Part shown: piece after piece, positions 1 to 8,414 of the stretch
Layout: each line of letters starts with the position of its first letter
Numbering within the stretch: the first letter of the stretch is position 1
Origin: Brachybacterium sp. EE-P12
GTDB lineage: Bacteria; Actinomycetota; Actinomycetes; Actinomycetales; Dermabacteraceae
Reading direction: 5' to 3'
Assembly: GCF_003711805.1 (NCBI RefSeq)
Contig: NZ_QXCP01000009.1
Coordinates: forward strand, 434,001 to 498,000
DNA: 64,000 nucleotides
Made by a program: the position numbers and the translations under genes
Notes under the pieces: model-generated
Database searches by the model: none
Seen by the model: the letters and a program-made list of their open reading frames with translations, nothing else
Told to the model about the DNA's origin: nothing

Positions 1-248
1 AGGGAGTAGCCCCAGCCGAACAGGAGGTGCAGCACGAAGCCCAGCAGGATCGCGCTGGCGACGGAGAGTGCGTCGGCGATCGCGAGCACGGCGACGGCGA
101 CCAGCAGGCCCGCCAGCCCGGTCAGGAGGAGGTGGTACCAGGGCAGGCGCCGCTCGTCCCGGGGCCGGTGGGCCGAGGACGACGAGGACGAGCCGGTCGG
201 CCGCATGTCGTTCGAGGTGCTCGCCGAGGTGTCGGTGGGGGTGCTCAT
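1..248 (-). CDS. pstA: Phosphate ABC transporter permease PstA (N-terminal part, cut by window edge)
   Basis: Only the first ~82 residues are in the window; the gene runs off the left edge. The visible part has a Ser/Thr-rich cytoplasmic tail of about 35 residues followed by two hydrophobic segments, as in the long-tailed PstA proteins of actinomycetes. The start ATG is at 246-248, 9 bases after the pstC stop, so the two are in one operon. PstA pairs with PstC to form the membrane channel of the high-affinity phosphate importer PstSCAB. The assignment rests mainly on position behind pstS-pstC, because the conserved EAA loop lies outside the window. Confidence 0.85.
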   Translation of the reverse strand, partial: MSTPTDTSASTSNDMRPTGSSSSSSAHRPRDERRLPWYHLLLTGLAGLLVAVAVLAIADALSVASAILLGFVLHLLFGWGYS

Positions 249-257
249 GGGGACCTC

Positions 258-1220
258 TCAGCTCTTGGGCCCGCTGCGGGCGACGATCCACCGGGCGATG
301 GCGTTGATGACGAAGGTCAGCACGAACAGCACCAGGCCGGTGAAGATGAGCAGGGACATGTCGACGCCGGAGGCCTCCGCCGACTTCGAGGCGATGTTCG
401 CAGCGATCGAGTTGTGGCGGCCGACCTCGAGGATGTGCAGGGAGAAGGTCGCGCCGGGCGCGAGGATCATCAGCACGGCCATCGTCTCGCCGAGCGCGCG
501 GCCGAGGCCCAGCATCGACGCGGCGACCACGCCGCCGCGGCCGAAGGGCAGCACGACGGTGCGGATGGTCTCCCAGCGGGTCGCGCCGAGGGCGAGCGCC
601 GCCTCCTCCTGCAGACGCGGGGTCTGCAGGAACACCTCGCGGGAGACGGCGGTGATGATCGGCAGGACCATCACGGCCAGGACCACGGAGGCCGAGGCGA
701 GATTGCGCATCGGCGCCGTCGGCTCCCCCGCGAACAGCGGGATCCAGCCGAAGTAGGTGTTGAGGAAGACGTAGAGCGGCTCGAGCTTGGGCACCAGCCA
801 CACCCCGCCCCACAGGCCGTAGACGACCGAGGGCACCGCGGCCAGCAGGTCGATCATGTAGCCGAGGCCCGAGGCCATGCGGCGCGGCGCGAAGTGGGAG
901 ATGAACAGGGCGATGCCGACGGAGACCGGGATCGCGATCAGCAGGGCGATCGCCGAGGCGAGCACGGTGCCGAACACGAGCGGCAGCGTGTACTCGACCA
1001 GCGAGAACTCGGCGGTGCCGGAGAACTCGCGGCTCGCGGTGATCGCGGGGATCGACTCGGTGGTCAGGAAGATCGCGACCGCGGCGAGGGTGACGAAGAT
1101 GAGGAGCCCGGAGCCGATGCTCAGGACGGAGAAGACCGAGTCGCCCGCCCTGCGGCCGCCGGAGCTCATGGTGTCCGGAGCGGACCGCTCCTTCTCCGGG
1201 GCGGTGTCAGCTGTGCTCAT
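258..1220 (-). CDS. pstC: Phosphate ABC transporter permease PstC
   Basis: 320-residue inner-membrane permease of the PstSCAB phosphate importer. It has six or so hydrophobic segments (the first at about residues 28-50) and the binding-protein-dependent transport signature in its C-terminal half: an ALGATRWETI stretch, then GLGRALGETMAV, which is the EAA loop contacting PstB. The start ATG at 1218-1220 was preferred over in-frame starts further upstream because the protein then has the usual PstC length. It follows pstS by ~120 bases and precedes pstA by 9, so it is read from the PHO-box promoter upstream of pstS. Confidence 0.95.
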   Translation of the reverse strand: MSTADTAPEKERSAPDTMSSGGRRAGDSVFSVLSIGSGLLIFVTLAAVAIFLTTESIPAITASREFSGTAEFSLVEYTLPLVFGTVLASAIALLIAIPVSVGIALFISHFAPRRMASGLGYMIDLLAAVPSVVYGLWGGVWLVPKLEPLYVFLNTYFGWIPLFAGEPTAPMRNLASASVVLAVMVLPIITAVSREVFLQTPRLQEEAALALGATRWETIRTVVLPFGRGGVVAASMLGLGRALGETMAVLMILAPGATFSLHILEVGRHNSIAANIASKSAEASGVDMSLLIFTGLVLFVLTFVINAIARWIVARSGPKS

Positions 1221-1340
1221 GGGGACCTTCCTGCGAGCGCGTCCCGCGTGCGGGCCGCGGGGCCGGGATGACGTGGGCGGGGACGGCCGTGTCGCCGGGC
1301 CGGTCCGGCCCGGCGACACGGTCTGGGGACGAGGGCTCGA

Positions 1341-2474
1341 TCAGCCGACGGTGATGGCGTCGATCGCGGTCTGCGCCTCGGAGCTGAGCTCGTCCGAGAT
1401 CGGGGCGGAGCCCGCGGCCTCGGCGGCGGCCTGCTGGCCCTCCGAGGAGACGATGTAGGAGGCGTAGGCCTTCACGGCCTCGCCCTGAGCGGAGTCGGCG
1501 TAGGAGCCGCACAGCGCGAGATAGGAGACCAGGACGATCGGGTAGACGCCCTCCTCGGTGGTGGTGCGGTCGAGCTCCACGACGATGTCGTTCTCCTCGC
1601 GGCCCTCCTCGCGCGGGGAGACGTCGACGGCCTTGGCGGCGGCGTCGGCGCTGTACTCGACGAACTCCTCGCCGACCTGGATCGCGGCGGTGCCGAGGTT
1701 GCCGGCCTGGGAGGCGTCGGCGTAGCCGATGGTGCCGTTGCCGCCCTCGACGGTGGAGATCATGCCGGAGGTGCCGTCGCCGGACTGGCCGCCGTCGATG
1801 GGCCAGGTCTCGACCGGGCCGTGGGTCCAGGCGTCGGGAGCGTTCTCGGAGAGGTACTCGGTGAAGTTCTCGGTGGTGCCCGAGTCGTCGGAGCGGTGGA
1901 CCGGCACGATGTCGAGGTCGGGCAGGTCGGCATCGGGGTTCGACTCGGCGATCGCCGGATCGTTCCAGTTGGTGATGTCCCCGGCGAAGATCCCGGCGAT
2001 GACCTCGGGGGTGAGGTTCAGGGAGTCGACGCCCTCGATGTTGAACACGACGGCGATCGGCGAGATGTAGATCGGCAGGTCGAAGGCCTGCGAGTCGTTG
2101 CAGACCTCGGCGGAGGAGGCGAGCTCCTCCTCGTCGAGGGCCGCGTCGGTGCCGGCGAACTGCACCTGGCCGGAGAGGAACTGCTCACGGCCGGTGCCGG
2201 AGCCGGTGGGGTCGTAGGTGACCGTGAGGTCGCCGCCCTCGGCCTGGGTGAGGCCCATGAAGGACTCGCTCCACGCGGTCTGGGCGTTCTGGGCGGAGGA
2301 GGCGCCCGAGCCGGCGAGGTTGCCGGTCAGCTCGGCGTAGCCGCCGGACGCGGCGCCGCCGGCGTCCGAGCCGCCGCTCTCGCCGGCATCCGAGCCGCCG
2401 CAGGCCGACAGCGCGAGGCCGCCGACGAGTCCGAGCGCTGCGAGCGAGACGAGCTTGTTCTGGCGAACGTTCAC
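1341..2474 (-). CDS. pstS: Phosphate-binding lipoprotein PstS
   Basis: 377-residue periplasmic-type phosphate receptor anchored as a lipoprotein. The N terminus has a short basic stretch, a hydrophobic core and the lipobox LSAC-G (Cys at about residue 25), then a Gly/Ser-rich linker. The mature part carries PstS features: GSGTGREQFL, the GTDAAL loop and an HRSDDSGTTENF phosphate-contact region. The start is the GTG at 2472-2474, with a GAAAGGACT Shine-Dalgarno just upstream; a longer in-frame extension lacks one and has no signal-peptide character. It is the first gene of the pst operon, with a PHO box about 95 bases upstream. Confidence 0.96.
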   Translation of the reverse strand: MNVRQNKLVSLAALGLVGGLALSACGGSDAGESGGSDAGGAASGGYAELTGNLAGSGASSAQNAQTAWSESFMGLTQAEGGDLTVTYDPTGSGTGREQFLSGQVQFAGTDAALDEEELASSAEVCNDSQAFDLPIYISPIAVVFNIEGVDSLNLTPEVIAGIFAGDITNWNDPAIAESNPDADLPDLDIVPVHRSDDSGTTENFTEYLSENAPDAWTHGPVETWPIDGGQSGDGTSGMISTVEGGNGTIGYADASQAGNLGTAAIQVGEEFVEYSADAAAKAVDVSPREEGREENDIVVELDRTTTEEGVYPIVLVSYLALCGSYADSAQGEAVKAYASYIVSSEGQQAAAEAAGSAPISDELSSEAQTAIDAITVG

Positions 2475-2566
2475 TGCGAGTCCTTTCGGGGCCCAGGGGC
2501 CCGAGGTCTGCCTGCTGAGGTCTGTCAGCGGCGAACCTAGGGAGGGCAGGTGACACGGGACCCGTC

Positions 2567-2588
2567 CTTGTGTGAACAGCAGGTGAAC
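2567..2588 (-). promoter_or_regulatory. PHO box upstream of pstS
   Basis: On the minus strand this reads as two adjacent 11-base direct repeats, GTTCACCTGCT and GTTCACACAAG, both starting with GTTCAC. Tandem 11-bp GTTCACC-type repeats are the PhoP binding unit of actinomycetes. The site lies about 95 bases upstream of the pstS start, so phosphate-starvation induction by a PhoR-PhoP or SenX3-RegX3 type system is likely. No regulator gene is in the window. Confidence 0.8.
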
Positions 2589-2620
2589 AGGCCGCCGCAG
2601 TCGATGAACTCGCTGGTGGG

Positions 2621-2640
2621 AACGCAATTACGGTTGCGTC
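2621..2640. promoter_or_regulatory. Small dyad upstream of the PHO box
   Basis: A short inverted repeat, ACGCAA and TTGCGT with a six-base spacer, lies about 35 bases upstream of the PHO box. It could be a secondary operator of the pst operon or may have no function. It is the only other feature seen in the 250-base gap between pstS and the next gene. Confidence 0.25.
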
Positions 2641-2725
2641 ACACCGTCAGGTCGGCCTGGGCCGACGCGTGCCGGGGTGGGCCGTGCCACGTCCGCTCAG
2701 GGGTCGGGCGCGGAGCCCGTCTCGC

Positions 2726-3193
2726 TCAGCGGCCGGAGCTCGCGCTGAGCCCGACCACGACGATCGCGAAGATCACGTACGCCACGAAGGCCAGCAGGAG
2801 CAGCGTGCCCAGGATCGACAGCACCAGACCGGCGATCGCGAGGCCCCGGCCGCTCCTGGGCGAGGCCGCCTCCGGGGAGGTCTCCCGCATGCCCATGATC
2901 GACAGGACGAGCCCGAAGGGTCCCGTGATCCCGGTGCAGAGCGTGATCGACAGCAGGCCCAGGACGAAACCTGCGATGCCGAGTCCGGAGCTCGGCGGGG
3001 CCATGACCAGCGGGGAGGCGTACGGGCCGGGGACGCCGACGCCGTACGGCTGGGCGCCCGCATCGAACTGCGGGGCGCTGTAGCCGTTCTGCTCCGCCCC
3101 GTACGGCGACTGCGCCGCGCCGTAGGGCGACTGCTGGGCGGCGTACGGGTCCTGCTCGTGCCCGTCCGGGTCCTGCCCCCATTGCGTGCTCAT
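2726..3193 (-). CDS. DUF4190-type small membrane protein
   Basis: 155-residue protein. The first ~65 residues are rich in Tyr, Gln, Pro and Gly with repeated QSPYGA units. The rest holds two or three hydrophobic segments (about 70-100 and 120-150) in the Gly-rich pattern LGIAGFVLGLLSI and LAIAGLVLSILGT that marks DUF4190/DUF4352-like membrane proteins. The disordered Tyr/Pro-rich N terminus followed by paired membrane segments is common in actinobacterial envelope proteins. Function is unknown. It lies 25 bases from the mutT1 stop on the same strand and could be cotranscribed with it. Confidence 0.75.
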   Translation of the reverse strand: MSTQWGQDPDGHEQDPYAAQQSPYGAAQSPYGAEQNGYSAPQFDAGAQPYGVGVPGPYASPLVMAPPSSGLGIAGFVLGLLSITLCTGITGPFGLVLSIMGMRETSPEAASPRSGRGLAIAGLVLSILGTLLLLAFVAYVIFAIVVVGLSASSGR

Positions 3194-3217
3194 CCGCGTC
3201 CCCTCTCCGTTCCGTCG

Positions 3218-4168
3218 TCAGCCGATGTTCGGCAGATGTCTCTCGATCGCCACGACCGCCCCGTCGGGCGTGACATGCAGCAGCAGCGCCTCACCGGCGG
3301 CGAGATACGGGTCCTCGCGCGGCAGCTCGAGGGACGCCCCGGGCTGCGCGGAGCGCCGCACCGCCTCGATGACGGTGGGCAGCACGGGCCGGTGGGTGCA
3401 CACCACCGTCGGACGCGCCTCACGCAGCACCCGGTCGATCACGGCCTCCGTGCGCGAGGGATGCTTCGCATGCCCCGCCTCGGTCAGCTCGTCCTTGGTC
3501 CGCACCTTCAACCCCCCGGCGCGCGCGAACGGCTCGACCGTGCTCAGGCACCGCTCCCAGGGGCTGCTCACCACGCTCACCGGATCGAAGGCGTCCAGCA
3601 GAGCGGGAAGGGCCTTGGCCTGCTTCTTCCCCTTGGAGTTCAGGGGCCGTTCCCCCTCGCCGCGACGCCACTTGGAGCGTGAGACCGCGGCGCCGTGGCG
3701 CTGGATGACGATCGGTGCGGTGCGCAGCTCCCCCGCCTCCGCGTGACGTCGCAGGGTCTGCAGCGGGACCTGGTCGCCCTGCCGCGTGACCATCGACTCG
3801 GCCTCGTCGAGCCCCACCCAGCGCACCCGATCGATCTCCGCGGCGCTCTCGGGCCCGGGCCCGATCTTCGCCCGCACGGTCCCCATCCAGTACTGGACGA
3901 TCTTGGTGCGACCGTCGGGCAGCAGGTACACCGAGGCCGGCAGCGGCCGATGCAGGCGCACCCGGTATCCGGTCTCCTCCGCGACCTCGCGCACCGCCGC
4001 GGCGGGGAAGGTCTCGCCCTTGTCGAGCTTGCCCTTGGGGATCGACCAGTCGTCGTAGCGGGGACGGTGCACGAGCAGCACCTGGAGCCGTCCGCCCTTC
4101 TCCCGCCAGGCCAGCGCGCCGGCGGCGAGGACGGGCGGCGGCTTCCCGGGGGCGACGCTCACGCTCAC
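3218..4168 (-). CDS. mutT1: MutT1-type NUDIX hydrolase fused to a histidine phosphatase
   Basis: 316 residues, matching the ~317 of mycobacterial MutT1. Residues ~8-140 are a NUDIX domain with the box G-K-LDKGE...REVAEETG. Residues ~165-316 are a SixA-like histidine phosphatase domain with the RHG motif (QRHGAAV) and a conserved distal CTHRPVL. In mycobacteria MutT1 degrades 8-oxo-(d)GTP and diadenosine polyphosphates, sanitising the nucleotide pool. The GTG start at 4166-4168 overlaps the stop of mshD (GTGA). Further upstream in-frame starts lie inside mshD and were rejected. Confidence 0.9.
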   Translation of the reverse strand: MSVSVAPGKPPPVLAAGALAWREKGGRLQVLLVHRPRYDDWSIPKGKLDKGETFPAAAVREVAEETGYRVRLHRPLPASVYLLPDGRTKIVQYWMGTVRAKIGPGPESAAEIDRVRWVGLDEAESMVTRQGDQVPLQTLRRHAEAGELRTAPIVIQRHGAAVSRSKWRRGEGERPLNSKGKKQAKALPALLDAFDPVSVVSSPWERCLSTVEPFARAGGLKVRTKDELTEAGHAKHPSRTEAVIDRVLREARPTVVCTHRPVLPTVIEAVRRSAQPGASLELPREDPYLAAGEALLLHVTPDGAVVAIERHLPNIG

Positions 4169-5049
4169 GCCCCGGCCGGCGCAGGCCGACGCATCTGGAC
4201 GTCGCGGCCGGAGACGGCGAACCCCCACGCCTCGTACAGGCGCAGCGCTGCGGCGTTGTCGGCCTCGACGTACAGCTCGACGCCGGGCACGCCGCCCTGG
4301 ACCAGACGCTCCAGCGCCGTCGCCAGGAGCACTCCCGCAATCCCGTGGCCCTGCACCGAGGGGTCGGTCGCCACGACGTAGATCTCCGCGTCGGCATCGG
4401 TCGCGCCGGGTCGTTCCCGCTTGACCCAGACGAAGCCCACGAGCTGCCCGTCGCGGCGGGCGACGACCATGTCCTCGGGGTCGAACCAGGGCTGGGCCAT
4501 CCGCTGCTCGAGATCCTCGCGGGTCATCGAGCCCTGCTCGGGATGGGACGCGAAGGCGCGCGCGTTGACCGCGACCCAGGCGTCCGCGTCGTGCGCGGGT
4601 TCGAAGGTGCCCAGGGTCAGGCCCGGCAGGGTCGAGGCGGGCACCTCGATCGGGGTGCCGGCGGCGAGCTCGCGGTGCAGCGTCAGCAGGCGGCGGGTCT
4701 CGACGAGCCCGTTCGCGGAGAGGAAGGCGAGGGAGCTCTCGAGCGCGCCGTGCGCCCACACGCCCGCATCGGCGCGCTGCGCGAGGGCGGCCTCGAGCAG
4801 CGCGGTGCCGTGGCCGCGGCGCCGCGCCTCGGGGCGGACCATCCCCTGGACGGTCCCGTCGGCGAGCACGCTCGCATAGGCGATCACCGCCTGGTCCTCC
4901 GCCAGGAGCAGGTGCTGGGCCGATCCGCCGGCGAGGGCGAGGCGCGCCGCTTCATCGAGCGGGGAGACGCCGTCGTGCGCGGTGACCGCGCCGAGCAGGC
5001 TCTCGACCTGGTCACGGTGCTCGCGCGACAGCTCGGCCGTGGAGATCAT
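4165..5049 (-). CDS. mshD: Mycothiol synthase MshD
   Basis: 294-residue acetyltransferase with two tandem GNAT domains, the architecture of MshD. It transfers acetyl from acetyl-CoA to Cys-GlcN-Ins in the last step of mycothiol synthesis. The second domain (~150-294) carries the acetyl-CoA loop VQGHGIAGVLL and the C-terminal LYVEADNAAALRLYEAWGF stretch typical of the family. The first domain has a weaker RRRGHGTALL loop. The start ATG is at 5047-5049. The gene is translationally coupled to mutT1, joining redox and oxidised-nucleotide defence in one transcript. Confidence 0.93.
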   Translation of the reverse strand: MISTAELSREHRDQVESLLGAVTAHDGVSPLDEAARLALAGGSAQHLLLAEDQAVIAYASVLADGTVQGMVRPEARRRGHGTALLEAALAQRADAGVWAHGALESSLAFLSANGLVETRRLLTLHRELAAGTPIEVPASTLPGLTLGTFEPAHDADAWVAVNARAFASHPEQGSMTREDLEQRMAQPWFDPEDMVVARRDGQLVGFVWVKRERPGATDADAEIYVVATDPSVQGHGIAGVLLATALERLVQGGVPGVELYVEADNAAALRLYEAWGFAVSGRDVQMRRPAPAGA

Positions 5050-5197
5050 GAGGTCCTTCCGGGGACGTCTGCGGGTGGTGGTGCGGGGCACGAGTATGCC
5101 TCCACCTGCGGGCACTCGTAGACTGCCACAGTAATGTTGCGGACGACGGCTCGTCCGCGCCCATCGAGCAGCCGGCACCGACAGCGAGGGAGGCCCC

Positions 5198-5947
5198 GTG
5201 ACCGCTCCCGAGCGCGCACCCCTCGGCGCCGCCCTCGCGCTGCTGCTGGCGCTCGTCTCGCTCACCGGGCCTCTCTCCCCCGTGCTGATGGCGATCGCGA
5301 TCGGACTGCTCGGCCTGCTGATCGGCATCGCCTGGCCAGATCTGCTGGAGCTGCCCGCCGCGGCGGGGACCCGCGTGGTCGTCGCCGGCACCGGGATCGG
5401 CGGCGCGCTGCTGGCGGTCCTCGCCCCCGAGCGCCTCTCCCCGGTGCCCGCCATCGTGATGCTGTGCGCCATCGGGGTCTTCGCCTCCTTCGTCCAGCAG
5501 ATGCTCCGCCGCGAACGCCGAGACCTCACCGCCTCCCTCACCGGCACCGTCGCCGGGGTGTTCCTCGCCGGCATCGCGGCGACCTGGGTGATCGCCCAGG
5601 CCGACGGCTTCGCGCTGGGCGGCACGGAGGTGGTCACCGCCGTCGCGGCCGGGCTCGCCGCGACGCTGCTGCTGGACTCGACCCCGCTGCCGGCGCTGCC
5701 CCGCTTCGTGCTCTCCGTGCTGGCCGGCGCCGTCCTGACGGGCGTGCTCGCGGTCTCCCTCGCCTCCCTCGCGCTGCCGATCGCGGCGCTGCTCGGGGCC
5801 GCGACCGCGATCGGGGCGAGCAGCGCGCATCTGCTGGTCGGCTCCTCCCTGGTCGCCCATGAGCCGGTCCCCTCCCTCGCGGTCGCGGCGGTGCCGGTGG
5901 CGACCGTGGGCGTGCTCGCCCATCTCACGCTGTCCGTGGTCGGCTGA
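5198..5947 (+). CDS. Polytopic membrane protein of unknown function
   Basis: 249-residue, very hydrophobic protein with about eight predicted membrane segments rich in Ala, Leu and Val. One polar cytoplasmic stretch, around QQMLRRERRDL (residues 107-117), resembles the loop of other actinobacterial permease-like proteins annotated only as integral membrane proteins. The start is GTG 5198-5200 with a GAGGGAGG ribosome site. It is divergent from mshD. No functional motif is recognised. Confidence 0.75.
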   Translation: MTAPERAPLGAALALLLALVSLTGPLSPVLMAIAIGLLGLLIGIAWPDLLELPAAAGTRVVVAGTGIGGALLAVLAPERLSPVPAIVMLCAIGVFASFVQQMLRRERRDLTASLTGTVAGVFLAGIAATWVIAQADGFALGGTEVVTAVAAGLAATLLLDSTPLPALPRFVLSVLAGAVLTGVLAVSLASLALPIAALLGAATAIGASSAHLLVGSSLVAHEPVPSLAVAAVPVATVGVLAHLTLSVVG

Positions 5948-5967
5948 CGGGCGCTAGACTCCTGACC

Positions 5968-6069
5968 ATGTCCGCGCTGTCGCTGTTCTTCCTCGCCCTC
6001 GTCATCCTGGTGGGTCTGATCGTCCTCGGCTTCACCGTGCTGGTGATCACCCGCCTGTTCGACCACTGA
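5968..6069 (+). CDS. 33-residue single-span membrane peptide
   Basis: A short frame, ATG 5968 to TGA 6069, encodes a 33-residue peptide that is nearly one membrane helix (SLFFLALVILVGLIVLG then FTVLVI), ending in RLFDH. It lies 20 bases after the preceding membrane-protein gene and 16 bases before the nitrobindin gene, on the same strand. The compact spacing and clean single-span composition suggest a real small membrane protein. Its size makes the call tentative, and no family is recognised. Confidence 0.5.
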   Translation: MSALSLFFLALVILVGLIVLGFTVLVITRLFDH

Positions 6070-6085
6070 GCGGATCCCGGCGCCG

Positions 6086-6721
6086 ATGCCCATCACGCTC
6101 GACACCTCGCTCCCGCGCTCGCTGTACCCGCTCGCCTGGCTGATCGGGAGCTGGGAGGGCAGCGGGGCTCTGACCGCTCCCTCGCCCGACACCCCCGACC
6201 TGCGCATCGAGCAGCGTCTCGAGTGCACCGCGCAGGAGGACGGCACCCTCGCCTGGCGCTCGATCATCCATCGGGTCGACGCGCCCGCCCCGCTGCCCCC
6301 GACGAGCGTCTTCGCCCGCGAGCAGGAGGAGCCGGCACCGGCCGCGGCCTCCTCCGGGGAGCGCAGCCTGCTGCACCGCGAGGACGGGATCTGGACCGTC
6401 GGCGATCTCCTGCCCGGCCAGGACGTCGCCGCCGCCGAGGCCGCCCGGCCCGGCAGCCCCGCCGGGCATCTCTCCCATCATCTCGAGGCCCGTCTCGAGC
6501 GCCGCGGCGAGAGCGCCGAGACCTGGAGCGGCGAGGTGCGGGGGCCGCGGGTGCAGCTCGCGCTCGCCGGCGCCGACGGCGAGGTCGTCGCGACCCGCAT
6601 GTTCGGCTACATCAGCGGGCGCCTCATGTGGCTGTGGGAGCAGCGCGGACCCGCCCCCGAGGGCGCCGCCGGCGAGACGGCGCTCCTCCCCCACCTCTCC
6701 TTGGAGCTCGACCGTGTCTGA
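6086..6721 (+). CDS. Nitrobindin-family heme-binding beta-barrel protein
   Basis: 211 residues. The N-terminal motif LAWLIGSWEGSG is the G-x-W-x-G-x-G signature of the nitrobindin/THAP4 family (FABP-like barrel, DUF1794). Near the C terminus are RMFGYISGRLMWLWEQ and the final SLELDRV. Actinobacterial members bind ferric heme and isomerise peroxynitrite. The central part is longer and more Ala-rich than in the shortest homologues. Its end overlaps the start of ygfZ by eight bases, which supports cotranslation. Confidence 0.85.
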   Translation: MPITLDTSLPRSLYPLAWLIGSWEGSGALTAPSPDTPDLRIEQRLECTAQEDGTLAWRSIIHRVDAPAPLPPTSVFAREQEEPAPAAASSGERSLLHREDGIWTVGDLLPGQDVAAAEAARPGSPAGHLSHHLEARLERRGESAETWSGEVRGPRVQLALAGADGEVVATRMFGYISGRLMWLWEQRGPAPEGAAGETALLPHLSLELDRV

Positions 6722-7835
6722 CACAGCCCGCACCGTCCGCCCCCTGTTCACCGCCGGGGCCGTCCTCGGCGAGGGACCCGATCAGGCCGTGCCCGCCCAC
6801 TACGGCGCCCCGCTGCGCGAGCAGCGCCGCCTGCTGGACGGCGAGGCCGTGGTGGACCTCGGCCAGCTCGAGGTCCTCGAGGTCAGCGGCGCGGACGCCC
6901 GCACCTGGATGACCACCGTCACCACCCAGGTCGTCACCGGCCGTCCCGTCGGCGCCTCCGCATCCCTCGCCGTGCTCTCCCCGCAGGGTCGGGTCGAGCA
7001 CATGGCCTCTGCCGTGGTCGCGGGCGAGGAGACGCTGCTGCTGGTGCTCGATCCCGGGGCGCGCGCCGGGCTGCGGGGCTATCTGGAGATGATGCGCTTC
7101 GCGGCGCGGGTCGAGATCGTCGACCGCGACGACCTGCGGGTCCTCGGCGCCCTCGCCCCTGCGGGCGAGGTGCTGACCGATCTGGACCTGCCCGAGCCCG
7201 TCGCCGTGTGGGCCGAGCCGTGGCCCGAGGTCGCCCCCGGCGGTGTCGCCTACGGCCCGCCGCCGGAGGACCCCGTCGGCCAGGTGCTCTCCCTGTTCCC
7301 GGCCGAGGCCCTCGAGGCGCTGCCCTGGCAGGGGCGGCAGCTGGCGGGGATGAGCTCGTGGGAGGCCCTGCGGATCGCGGACCATCGGGCCCGCTTCGCG
7401 CGAGAGGTCGACGAGCGGACCATCCCGCACGAGCTGGACCTGCTGCGCACCACGGTGCACACCGAGAAGGGCTGCTATCGCGGTCAGGAGACCGTCGCGA
7501 AGGTGCTGAACCTCGGCCAACCGCCGCGTCGCCTGGTGATGCTGCACCTCGACGGCTCCCAGGACGTCCCCGTCGCCGCCGGCGGCGAGGTGCGCCTGGG
7601 CGGCTCGGACGGGAAGGTCGTCGGCACGATCACCTCCTCCGCCCTGCACGCGGACCTCGGCCCGATCGCCCTGGCCGTGGTGCGACGGGCGGCGCCGCTG
7701 GATGCGGCCCTGTCCGTGCAGGTCCACCTCGGGGAGGCCGACGGCGAGAGCGCCGAGGTGTGGATCGACGCCTCCCAGGAGCCGATCGTGCTGCCGCGCG
7801 AGCACGGCACCCGCCCCGCGACCGCGAAGCTCTGA
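6714..7835 (+). CDS. ygfZ: YgfZ/GcvT-like folate-binding protein
   Basis: 373-residue protein of the folate-binding YgfZ family, related to the GcvT aminomethyltransferase. The diagnostic KGCYRGQE motif begins at about residue 252; its Cys is the conserved YgfZ residue. The N-terminal half has the GcvT-like fold (LEVSGADARTWM) and the C-terminal part a small beta domain. YgfZ helps assemble or repair particular Fe-S enzymes in a tetrahydrofolate-dependent way. Coupling to a nitrobindin gene suggests a shared role in protection from reactive nitrogen or oxygen species; that link is inferred from position only. Confidence 0.92.
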   Translation: MSDTARTVRPLFTAGAVLGEGPDQAVPAHYGAPLREQRRLLDGEAVVDLGQLEVLEVSGADARTWMTTVTTQVVTGRPVGASASLAVLSPQGRVEHMASAVVAGEETLLLVLDPGARAGLRGYLEMMRFAARVEIVDRDDLRVLGALAPAGEVLTDLDLPEPVAVWAEPWPEVAPGGVAYGPPPEDPVGQVLSLFPAEALEALPWQGRQLAGMSSWEALRIADHRARFAREVDERTIPHELDLLRTTVHTEKGCYRGQETVAKVLNLGQPPRRLVMLHLDGSQDVPVAAGGEVRLGGSDGKVVGTITSSALHADLGPIALAVVRRAAPLDAALSVQVHLGEADGESAEVWIDASQEPIVLPREHGTRPATAKL

Positions 7836-7961
7836 CCCCGACCGCGGAGCACCTCCTGCGACCCGGCGCCGTCGCGTCTCCACGCTCCCCGCACATCCCC
7901 TCTACCGCCTTCCTACCCGTCATCCGCTGTGCGGAACACGCCGGCCTGGAACAATGACGGC

Positions 7962-8414
7962 ATGAACAGCCAGGGCGAGCAGCGTGAGCAGGGAGAGCAA
8001 GAGGAATGGTCCCGCCACCGCCGCGAGGCGGTCGAGGCCAAGGAGCGAGCCCTGAAGGCGGCTCGTCAGGACGAGCACGAGCGCGCCACGGCCCTGATCC
8101 GGGAGGCCGTCGCGGGATTCCTCGAGGCGGGCATCGCGCCCGTGCCCCTGCGCGCCCGGCCCTATCGCGGCCGAGGCAGCGTGCGCACAGGCCTCGAGGG
8201 CTGGTACCTCAAGCAGGACCGCTCCCTGGCCGTGGACGCCGAGGGCCGCTTCTACGTGCTGCGGGTCGAGGGCGGTCTGCTCTCCCGGCTGCGCGGCGAG
8301 GCTCCCGACCCCTCCCCCGCCCCGCTCGTCGTCGGGCGCGGCGCACGTGACGGGGACACCTTCGGGATCGAGGAGCTGCTGCGCATGCGCCGGCGGGATC
8401 CGGTGCCCGCATGA
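7962..8414 (+). CDS. Hypothetical protein, charged N-terminal helix
   Basis: 150 residues. Residues 1-55 are strongly charged (Glu, Arg, Gln) and probably helical. Residues ~65-140 look like a small mixed domain containing GWYLKQDRSLAVDAEGRFYVL. The ATG at 7962 was chosen over an upstream in-frame ATG at 7929 because the intervening residues lack conserved character. The stop overlaps the next start (ATGA, 8411-8414), so the protein is coupled to the FUSC-type membrane protein. No function is recognised. Confidence 0.65.
   Translation: MNSQGEQREQGEQEEWSRHRREAVEAKERALKAARQDEHERATALIREAVAGFLEAGIAPVPLRARPYRGRGSVRTGLEGWYLKQDRSLAVDAEGRFYVLRVEGGLLSRLRGEAPDPSPAPLVVGRGARDGDTFGIEELLRMRRRDPVPA

Noticed and set aside
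4165..6267. Extended 700-codon version of mshD reaching across the intergenic region and opposite the membrane protein
   Set aside because: The extension is Ser/Arg/Ala-rich antisense of the gene at 5,198-5,947. The ATG at 5,049 gives a normal MshD length.
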